Shown here in pieces: positions 1-5,643 of a stretch of DNA of 5,643 nt (its first letter is position 1; every line of letters starts with the position of its first letter). The position numbers and the translations under genes are program-made. Below the pieces are notes generated by a model, which was not told where the DNA came from, searched no databases, and saw only the letters and a list, made by a program, of their open reading frames with translations. Source of the stretch: Flavobacteriaceae bacterium (GTDB taxonomy: Bacteria > Bacteroidota > Bacteroidia > Flavobacteriales > Flavobacteriaceae); the NCBI GenBank assembly GCA_029247985.1, contig JAQWKF010000017.1:1-5643 (forward strand). The letters run 5' to 3'.

Positions 1-2
1 AC

Positions 3-635
3 ACATTTTATAAGAACAAAGGGCTTTCGTCTGAAAAACTTGAAGAAACATTGTGGGGAATTAAGTCAGACTCAAAAGCTCGGAACAATAGATCCGTTAA
101 CATTGCAAAATTACGTGTGTTATTGAAGCAAGTCGCAAATATTGAAATTTCTAAAAAAACAGGATATTGGAAGTTGCATTTCCTTGACGATCAACTTGAT
201 ACTGATTTATCAGTACTATTAGGAATTTTAAAAAACAAAAATGATGTTTCACAGCACCAAATGGAATCTTTACTTGACATATTAAGAAACGGCCCTGTTT
301 TAAACAATGTAACTTATGAATGGCTAGACTCTTTTAAATCAGATATAAATGACAAGGTTATTGATGTTCTTTTAAACTTTTCAAAAAGCTTTAATACTAA
401 GAACGACCCCGACTTAATTCTCAGAATAATGGAGTCTGTATTATCCTTTGATTCAATTAATGAACAGGCTATAATTTATAAGACTAGAGCTCATAATTAC
501 AAGGGTAATCACAGTTTAGCCAAAAGCACTTTTGAAGAGTTCCAGAGAAAATACAATTCTCTTTATGGTACTGAATTTAAATACTCATTTAAAGAAGTCA
601 TAAGTATAGAATTTGATTTAAGCTTAATTTCTTAA
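3..635 (+). CDS. C-terminal part of a winged-helix transcriptional regulator with TPR-like tail (5' truncated by window edge)
   Basis: The frame is open from position 3 to the TAA at 633-635, giving 210 visible residues. No ATG lies near the left edge, and a TTG at 51 falls inside the conserved domain, so the true start is upstream of the window. Visible residues 1-60 fit an OmpR/SARP-type winged helix: L-E-E-T-L-W-G matches the first helix, N-R-S-V-N-I-A-K-L-R-V-L-L the recognition helix, and I-E-I-S-K-K-T-G-Y-W-K-L the C-terminal hairpin with its usual G-Y. Residues about 65-205 are helical and resemble the TPR-like activator tail of SARP regulators, ending in the pattern Y-N-S-L-Y-G-T-E-F. 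In Flavobacteria such C-termini are often joined to an N-terminal Kelch or beta-propeller sensor and a membrane helix; that part is not visible here. Local control of the downstream genes is inference from position. The reading frame is certain; the family call is moderately sure. Confidence 0.72.
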   Translation, partial: TFYKNKGLSSEKLEETLWGIKSDSKARNNRSVNIAKLRVLLKQVANIEISKKTGYWKLHFLDDQLDTDLSVLLGILKNKNDVSQHQMESLLDILRNGPVLNNVTYEWLDSFKSDINDKVIDVLLNFSKSFNTKNDPDLILRIMESVLSFDSINEQAIIYKTRAHNYKGNHSLAKSTFEEFQRKYNSLYGTEFKYSFKEVISIEFDLSLIS

Positions 636-739
636 ATAAGTATTTTTTAAAAATTTCACGTTAATTAATCCTAAATTAATTAATTATTAATAGGTTCATT
701 GTTACTTTAACAATATCTAATCAAAATGATAACAATCTT
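636..739. other. AT-rich intergenic region, likely carrying the promoter of the beta-helix gene
   Basis: This 104-base gap separates the regulator from the secreted beta-helix gene. It is very AT-rich, with TTAATTAA at 661-668 and the self-complementary TAATTAATTA at 677-686. I see no clear terminator hairpin after the regulator's stop codon. I also see no good match to the Bacteroidetes promoter pattern (TTTG near -33 with TAnnTTTG near -7). No Shine-Dalgarno sequence precedes the ATG at 740, which is normal for this phylum. That the region holds a promoter is inferred only from its length and composition. Confidence 0.4.
698..714. promoter_or_regulatory. Operator-like inverted repeat ATTGTTA-ctt-TAACAAT
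   Basis: A perfect 7-base inverted repeat with a 3-base spacer ends 25 bases before the ATG at 740. The half-site TAACAAT occurs again at 730-736 in direct orientation, 22 bases on (about two helical turns), just before the start codon. This arrangement suits a dimeric regulator or a short mRNA hairpin near the start. The region is so AT-rich that short repeats may arise by chance, so the call is tentative. Confidence 0.3.
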
Positions 740-2044
740 ATGAAAACATATTTATTTTACTTTTTCACCATAATTTTTTGCTTCACCTTGTCTGCTCAAG
801 AAACTTATTATGTAAAAGCAGGTGGCGCCAATGTTGCCGGCGGTGGTTTGAGCGAGGCTGCTGCATTTAGTACTGTTAGCTACGCTGTGGGTGCTGCTGC
901 AGATGGAGACAAAATCATTGTAGTTGGTTCTATAAATCAATCGGGGCAAGTTGCTGTTGGTAAATCTTTGACATTTGAAGGTCAAACAGATGCTATTATT
1001 TCTGCTACAGCTACGGCTCGGATGTACAATATTTCAGCAGCAAATAAAACAATTGTATTTAAAAATATTACATTCCAAAACGCTAATGCTTCTGTCCAAG
1101 GTGGCGTTTTCAATATGACAGTAAATTCTGATCTTACATTAGATGGGTGTACTTTTTTAAATAATGCTACAACAAATAATGGGGGTGTTGTATTAGCTGG
1201 TGCAACAGGAGACTTGACCATTACTAATTCTTTATTTAATGGAAACAGTGCCGTAAGAGGAGGCGTTGTCAGTGTGACTACAACCGGAAGGAAGTTAACC
1301 GTTAGTCAGTCTACATTTGTAAATAATACGGCATCACAAGATGGTGGCGTTATGTACCTAGGAGGCGGAAATACTGAAAGTAGCATTACCAACTCAACTT
1401 TTTTCAATAACAGCTTTACAGGTGGAACCAATCAGTCTAAAGGTGGAGCACTCCGCATTGAAGGTAATAAACCATTTACTATACAAAATTGTTTGATTTA
1501 CGGAAACATTGCTACAAACGGAACCAATACTGCTAACTCTGATTTGGGCTTGGTTGCTGGTGTTACATTGAGTCTTGTTAATTCATTGACTAAAAAAATA
1601 GTCCCTGATCTAGATGCAGGTGACACTTATAATACATCAATTATTGAAGCCGACCTAAGTGCTTCTAACTTACGTTTTGATGCCACATTGGGTAAGGTAA
1701 TTTATGACAATGTTGCAGCTGGTTTGGATAGCCCAATTGATTTTGGATCAGATGGGAATGATGCTGGATCTTGGGATTCTGGATATACATTGAGTTTTGA
1801 GCACTTGGATAAAAAAGACGTGGTGGTTTTTTATCAAAAGCAATCAAAATCATTGTTTGTCCAACATTCAGCCAATAACCCAATAAAAATGGACATCTAC
1901 AATGTTTTGGGCGCAAATGTTATGTCTAAAAATGATGTTGAAGACAATGAAAACATTGACGTTAGCTCTTTAAAATCGGGTGTTTATTTTGTTTTACTTC
2001 AAAACAAGAATAATGCCATCACTAAAAAAGCGCTTATTCAGTAA
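740..2044 (+). CDS. Secreted parallel beta-helix (Pmp-like repeat) protein with T9SS type A sorting domain
   Basis: The protein is complete at 434 residues. The start at 740 is supported by the signal peptide that follows directly: M-K-T, a hydrophobic core rich in F and I, and likely cleavage after L-S-A at residue 19. Residues about 22-285 form a right-handed parallel beta-helix. GG[AV] motifs recur at residues 121, 148, 174, 202 and 235, spaced 26-33 apart, each followed by F/I-x-x-N turns such as T-F-L-N-N and T-F-V-N-N, as in chlamydial Pmp repeats. Residues about 286-355 are non-repetitive; the S-P-I-D-F-G segment near 331 resembles the closing part of surface 'choice-of-anchor' beta-helix proteins. 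Residues about 370-434 are a T9SS type A sorting domain, with I-Y-N-V-L-G, L-K-S-G-V-Y-F-V and a K-K-A-L-I-Q end. The protein should therefore cross the outer membrane and be released or anchored at the surface. No catalytic motif is recognised. A binding or structural role is plausible; a polysaccharide lyase is possible but unsupported. Confidence 0.88.
   Translation: MKTYLFYFFTIIFCFTLSAQETYYVKAGGANVAGGGLSEAAAFSTVSYAVGAAADGDKIIVVGSINQSGQVAVGKSLTFEGQTDAIISATATARMYNISAANKTIVFKNITFQNANASVQGGVFNMTVNSDLTLDGCTFLNNATTNNGGVVLAGATGDLTITNSLFNGNSAVRGGVVSVTTTGRKLTVSQSTFVNNTASQDGGVMYLGGGNTESSITNSTFFNNSFTGGTNQSKGGALRIEGNKPFTIQNCLIYGNIATNGTNTANSDLGLVAGVTLSLVNSLTKKIVPDLDAGDTYNTSIIEADLSASNLRFDATLGKVIYDNVAAGLDSPIDFGSDGNDAGSWDSGYTLSFEHLDKKDVVVFYQKQSKSLFVQHSANNPIKMDIYNVLGANVMSKNDVEDNENIDVSSLKSGVYFVLLQNKNNAITKKALIQ
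1058..1507 (+). repeat. Pmp-like beta-helix coils of the stand-alone beta-helix protein
   Basis: The encoded segment (residues about 107-256) contains six F/L/I-x-x-N turns (T-F-Q-N, T-F-L-N-N, L-F-N-G-N, T-F-V-N-N, T-F-F-N-N, L-I-Y-G-N) alternating with GG[AV]-hydrophobic strands. The period is about 26-28 residues for the inner coils and 33 for the last. The repeats are degenerate at the DNA level, so this is protein-level repetition and not a recent tandem duplication. Confidence 0.7.
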
Positions 2045-2071
2045 TAACTTTTATTTGTTAAAATTAATTTG

Positions 2072-2112
2072 CTACAACTGAATAATGTTTATTTTTCAGT
2101 TGTAGTTTTTTT
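2072..2112 (+). terminator. Intrinsic terminator downstream of the beta-helix gene
   Basis: A perfect 11-base-pair stem (2072-2082 with 2095-2105, CTACAACTGAA / TTCAGTTGTAG) encloses a 12-base loop and is followed directly by seven T residues at 2106-2112. It lies 28 bases after the stop codon of the beta-helix gene. It ends only 16 bases before the next ATG, so the downstream gene must depend on readthrough or on a promoter overlapping this region. Confidence 0.88.
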
Positions 2113-2128
2113 ATACCGACTTCTGTCC

Positions 2129-5100
2129 ATGTTTTTTAAACCAATTAATTTACTTGTTTTATTCGTTTCTTTGTGGAGTATTACACATGTAACTGGACAA
2201 ACAGAACAACCCAATGTAATACTAATTATTACGGATGATCAAAGTTCAATACCCTTGAGGAGTATTGATGATCAAAACCAATCAAGACCTTTTGGCTTTA
2301 ATGGCGACAATAAAGTTCATACCCCTATCATAGATAACTTGGCAGCAAATGGAATGGTATTTAGTAATGCTTTTGTGTCCTCGTCCATTTGTAGCCCAAG
2401 TAGATATTCTTTTTTAACTGGTAGATATGCAGGTAGGTCTGAAGGGACCAAATTTTTAAATAATTTTCCCTTAGGCAGTTTAAGCAGGATTTCGAATAAT
2501 ATTGAATTAGAAGAAACCAGAACAAACCTTCCTAAACAGCTCCAAGCTATTGGCTATCAAACGGCTTTTATCGGCAAATCCCATATTATTGATCACAACG
2601 TTTTGAACACTTATACTCAGGGTATTAATGGTTTCCTGGCATATTCACAATCTGATGATCCATATGATTTAGCAGTTTCTGATGCCATGAAATTCAACCA
2701 CGATAAATGGGCAAATAGAATGAAAGATTTTGGATTTGATTATGTAGATGCTTTTTATGCTGCGAATTTAAAAGAGTTAAAAAATGACGATCTTAATGTT
2801 CATAATGTTGAGTATAAAAACAAATCTGTAATTGATTATATAGATAGTTCTGGGCCTGATCCTTTTTTTATATGTTACAATGAAACGATACCTCATGGTC
2901 CAGCGCCATATTGGTTTAATAGTGGAAGTTATTATGCCGGATTAGACTCAGATGTGAATATCACATCAAAAGGTGTTTTAACACAAGATTATTCATATTT
3001 ACCAAGTAGAGCAGAAATTAAGAGCGAGATTTCAGCCATGCCTGCTAAAGACTTGAGACACGCATGGTTAAGGTGGTTTGATTATGCTGTGGGAGCAGTT
3101 ATTGATAAACTTGATGAAAAAGGGAAATTAGACAATACGATCATAATTATTACTTCTGATCATGGAGATTTTAATCACGGCAAGGCCACTAATTATGAAG
3201 GAGGTATAAAAGTTCCATTATTAATATATTGGAAAAATGGAATCACTTCTGCATCAACATATAATGAGTTGGTTCAAACAATTGACTTAGCGCCAACAAT
3301 ATTAGAACTCACAGGCGCTAATCTTTCAAATTCTGACACGGATGGTCAAAGTTTGAAAAACGTCATTTTAAATAACTCAACAGCTCCTATACACGATTAC
3401 TTATTCTTCGAATTAGGTTTTTCTAGGGCAATCAGAACCAAAGATTGGAAATACATTACAGTGCGCTATGATGATGCCACAAATACAAAAATATCAAATG
3501 GACAAACCTTTAATGGACCAAATGGTACACAAGTTTCATTGCCTTATTATGTTCCGAATGTATCCTTAGGAAGTATAGCTGCAAACGAATACAGTTTATA
3601 TCACGTTCAAGATCAATTATTTGATATAAACAATGATCCCTATGAAATACAGAATGTTTTTGATTCAAATCCGGAAAAAGCAACAGAACTAAGAAATATT
3701 TTGAGGACTAAGTTACTTTCTTTTCCTAATAGACCTTATCAAGAGTTTACGGATGTAGATTACGATTTAACCATCAATAACAATGCTTCCAATTCTATTG
3801 TTGGAAAAGTGATTGCAGGCTATCAAGGCTGGTTTAATACTCCAACGGATGGTTCTGATTTGAACTGGAAACATTATCAAACAAGTGTCAACGGAGTTAA
3901 AAAATTTGAGCCTGGGGAAGTAACCATAGATTTATGGCCAGACATGAGCGAAGCGGATGAAGATGAAAAATATGACACACAATTTACGCACAAAGACGGA
4001 TCTGTTGCTACCGTTTTTTCATCTGCAAATAGCAAGACAGTTAATCGACACTTTAAATGGATGAATGATTATGGAATTGACGGTGCATTTATACAACGAT
4101 TCGTACTCAATTTAAAATCAAATGCACCCAAATTAAAAGCCAATAATAATGTGGTTTTAAACAACGCCATTGCCGGAGCTATACAACACAACAGGTTAAT
4201 TGGCGTAATGTACGATCTTTCTGGAGCTAATGTTACTGGTACCATGATTGATGATATAAAACTTGACTGGCAAGAATTGGTAACTCAGCATGAGTTGAAT
4301 AACCCATCAAAAGCCCACTTACTGACTTACAATCAAAAACCCATAGTTGCCATTTGGGGTGTAGGTTTTAATCGTACGGATAATTACACTTTAGATGACG
4401 TACAAGAGCTTGTTAATTTTTTTAAAAATGACCCTAATTATGGTGGCTGCACAGTACTATTAGGTGTGCCTAGAAGTTGGAGGACACTTAATAATGATTC
4501 TACCACTAACTCACAATTGCATGATGTCATTTTATCAGCTGATATTGTCCATCCTTGGACTCCTGGGAGGTATTCTGACATTAATGGAATAGATTCACAC
4601 AAAAATATCATTGCTGCAGATAAAGCATGGTGTGATGCAAATAATTTGCTGTATATGCCAGTTGTATTTCCTGGGTTCAGTTGGCAAAACCTAAAGAAAA
4701 GTCAAGGAACTAATTCTGACTTAAATGCTACATCCAGATTAAAAGGAGATTTTTTATGGAGGCAATTCCACAATGCTATTGATGAAAACGTGGAGACCAT
4801 ATACGTAGCCATGTTTGATGAAATGGATGAAGGGACATGCATATTCAAAGTAGACCAAAACCCTCCCTCATCCGGGCAAAGTCAATTTACAAATTATGAT
4901 GGATTACCCAATGATTATTACTTGTGGCTTACAGGACAAGCAGGGCAAGCACTTCGAAATGAAATTACCTTAACAATCGACAAACCCTCATACCCCAATT
5001 TGCCTCAAGTTACTGCATACTATGTTGATGAATTTGGAGATGATTCAAATACAGGAACGAGTCCTGGAACTGCATTTGCAGCTGTTCAAACCGCCTACAA

Positions 5101-5643
5101 TGCATCTAACAGTGACAATACAATCAATATTTCAGGTTCAGTAATACATAATTCCAAAGTAACTGTTAAGAAAAGTATTGATTTTGTAGGAACAAACAAT
5201 GCTACTTTATTCCCCAATCAAAATAAAGTTGGCACAGATAGGTTGTTTCATATCAGTCAAGCAGATTTAGATGTCTCTTTTTCTGATATTACATTCAAGG
5301 GAAACAAGGAGTCCTCGATTAATGGGGGTGCCATAAATATGAATGCTGATTCTAATTTAACGTTTACAAATTGTGTTTTTGATGACAATTCAACAGGAGG
5401 AGTGGACAAAGCAGGTGGAGGGCTTTTTTTTAGTGAAGGAAATGTGACAATTGCCAATTCGATTTTCAAAAATAACCTTTCAAGAGGAAATGGAGGAGCG
5501 ATCAGCGGCTCAGGTGTAGGAACTGCAATAATAACGGAATCCCTTTTTATAAATAATACAGCTGCGAATGTGAATAAGGACGGAGTTGGGGATAGAGCCA
5601 ATGGTGGCGCCATCAATATTTTTGGTGATGGCAGGAAAGTAAT
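2129..5643 (+). CDS. Secreted S1 sulfatase / GH71-GH99-like hydrolase / beta-helix fusion protein (3' end outside window)
   Basis: I translated the frame codon by codon and found no stop in 1171 codons; it runs off the right edge. Residues 1-24 are a signal peptide (M-F-F-K-P, then a hydrophobic core). Residues about 27-530 are a full-length S1 sulfatase. D36-D37 are metal ligands, C88-S-P-S-R92 with L-T-G-R is the formylglycine signature of the cysteine type, and K150/H152, H256, D344-H345 and K352 fit the remaining active-site positions. The domain ends with the usual L-F-D-I-N-N-D-P segment. Residues about 556-950 form a GH71/GH99-like domain: it opens with G-Y-Q-G-W-F, contains G-V-M-Y-D-L-S-G near 693, and has F-D-E-M-D-E-G-T at 896-903, matching the E-x-x-E catalytic pair of GH99. 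From about 960 a Pmp-like beta-helix starts, with GG motifs at 1066, 1097, 1122 and 1159. Conversion of C88 by a sulfatase-maturing enzyme is expected; none is in the window. Probable role: desulfation plus cleavage of a sulfated glycan outside the cytoplasm. More beta-helix and a T9SS domain probably follow beyond the edge. Confidence 0.9.
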   Translation, partial: MFFKPINLLVLFVSLWSITHVTGQTEQPNVILIITDDQSSIPLRSIDDQNQSRPFGFNGDNKVHTPIIDNLAANGMVFSNAFVSSSICSPSRYSFLTGRYAGRSEGTKFLNNFPLGSLSRISNNIELEETRTNLPKQLQAIGYQTAFIGKSHIIDHNVLNTYTQGINGFLAYSQSDDPYDLAVSDAMKFNHDKWANRMKDFGFDYVDAFYAANLKELKNDDLNVHNVEYKNKSVIDYIDSSGPDPFFICYNETIPHGPAPYWFNSGSYYAGLDSDVNITSKGVLTQDYSYLPSRAEIKSEISAMPAKDLRHAWLRWFDYAVGAVIDKLDEKGKLDNTIIIITSDHGDFNHGKATNYEGGIKVPLLIYWKNGITSASTYNELVQTIDLAPTILELTGANLSNSDTDGQSLKNVILNNSTAPIHDYLFFELGFSRAIRTKDWKYITVRYDDATNTKISNGQTFNGPNGTQVSLPYYVPNVSLGSIAANEYSLYHVQDQLFDINNDPYEIQNVFDSNPEKATELRNILRTKLLSFPNRPYQEFTDVDYDLTINNNASNSIVGKVIAGYQGWFNTPTDGSDLNWKHYQTSVNGVKKFEPGEVTIDLWPDMSEADEDEKYDTQFTHKDGSVATVFSSANSKTVNRHFKWMNDYGIDGAFIQRFVLNLKSNAPKLKANNNVVLNNAIAGAIQHNRLIGVMYDLSGANVTGTMIDDIKLDWQELVTQHELNNPSKAHLLTYNQKPIVAIWGVGFNRTDNYTLDDVQELVNFFKNDPNYGGCTVLLGVPRSWRTLNNDSTTNSQLHDVILSADIVHPWTPGRYSDINGIDSHKNIIAADKAWCDANNLLYMPVVFPGFSWQNLKKSQGTNSDLNATSRLKGDFLWRQFHNAIDENVETIYVAMFDEMDEGTCIFKVDQNPPSSGQSQFTNYDGLPNDYYLWLTGQAGQALRNEITLTIDKPSYPNLPQVTAYYVDEFGDDSNTGTSPGTAFAAVQTAYNASNSDNTINISGSVIHNSKVTVKKSIDFVGTNNATLFPNQNKVGTDRLFHISQADLDVSFSDITFKGNKESSINGGAINMNADSNLTFTNCVFDDNSTGGVDKAGGGLFFSEGNVTIANSIFKNNLSRGNGGAISGSGVGTAIITESLFINNTAANVNKDGVGDRANGGAINIFGDGRKV
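5288..5643 (+). repeat. Pmp-like beta-helix coils at the C-terminal side of the sulfatase fusion protein
   Basis: The encoded residues from about 1054 show F-x-x-N turns (T-F-K-G-N, V-F-D-D-N, I-F-K-N-N, L-F-I-N-N) alternating with GG[AG] strands at 1066, 1097, 1122 and 1159. The array is cut by the window edge. It resembles the array in the preceding gene, including a closely similar coil of the form GG-x-x-N-M followed by L-T and C-x-F-x-x-N. Confidence 0.68.

Noticed and set aside
51..53. TTG as the true start of the regulator gene
   Set aside because: The same frame is open to the left edge, and the upstream codons (L-S-S-E-K-L-E-E-T) belong to the first helix of the winged-helix domain. 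A start here would cut the domain.
661..690. TTAATTAA/TAATTAATTA palindromes as an operator
   Set aside because: These are simple AT-rich self-complementary runs, expected by chance in flavobacterial intergenic DNA, with no supporting spacing or repetition pattern.
752..1221. Reverse-strand open frames at 752-985 and 982-1221
   Set aside because: They lie wholly opposite the beta-helix gene, whose signal peptide, repeats and sorting domain are clear. Their translations show no recognisable domain and they arise from the repetitive coding sequence.
1665..1916. Reverse-strand open frame of 83 codons
   Set aside because: It is antisense to the C-terminal part of the beta-helix protein and has a low-complexity composition rich in H, Q and P, as expected of a shadow frame.
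2054..2071. TTTG (2054-2057) and TTAATTTG (2064-2071) as a Bacteroidetes-type promoter for the fusion gene
   Set aside because: The two elements are far too close together for -33 and -7 boxes, the second is not an exact TAnnTTTG, and transcripts would have to pass the terminator hairpin at once.
5257..5616. Reverse-strand open frame of 119 codons, rich in P, A and L
   Set aside because: It is opposite the beta-helix coils of the fusion protein. Its P- and A-rich composition is what the complement of GG and N-rich repeat codons gives.

Overview
The window looks like chromosome of a marine-type Flavobacteriaceae (Bacteroidetes). The DNA is AT-rich and starts lack Shine-Dalgarno motifs. One protein ends in a type IX secretion (T9SS) type A sorting domain, and an S1 sulfatase is joined to a glycoside hydrolase domain, as is typical of polysaccharide-utilisation regions. 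No species can be named from the sequence alone.

Layout, all on the + strand. (1) Positions 3-635 are the 3' end of a transcriptional regulator with a winged-helix DNA-binding domain followed by a helical, TPR-like tail; its N-terminus lies outside the window. (2) Positions 636-739 are an AT-rich gap holding an operator-like inverted repeat. (3) Positions 740-2044 are a complete 434-residue secreted protein: signal peptide, right-handed parallel beta-helix with Pmp-like GG[AV]/FxxN repeats, and a T9SS sorting domain. (4) Positions 2045-2128 hold a strong intrinsic terminator. (5) Positions 2129-5643 are one uninterrupted reading frame of at least 1171 codons that runs off the right edge. It encodes a signal peptide, a complete S1 sulfatase with the C-S-P-S-R maturation motif, a GH71/GH99-like hydrolase domain with an E-x-x-E pair, and the start of a second beta-helix domain of the same kind as in the preceding gene.

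Inferred teamwork: the regulator may control the two secreted proteins. The large protein would couple sulfate-ester removal to glycosidic cleavage of a sulfated glycan. Both proteins carry the same beta-helix module, perhaps to bind the same glycan or hold a similar place on the cell surface. The three-domain fusion is the most notable item. Substrate, full length and regulation cannot be settled from this window.
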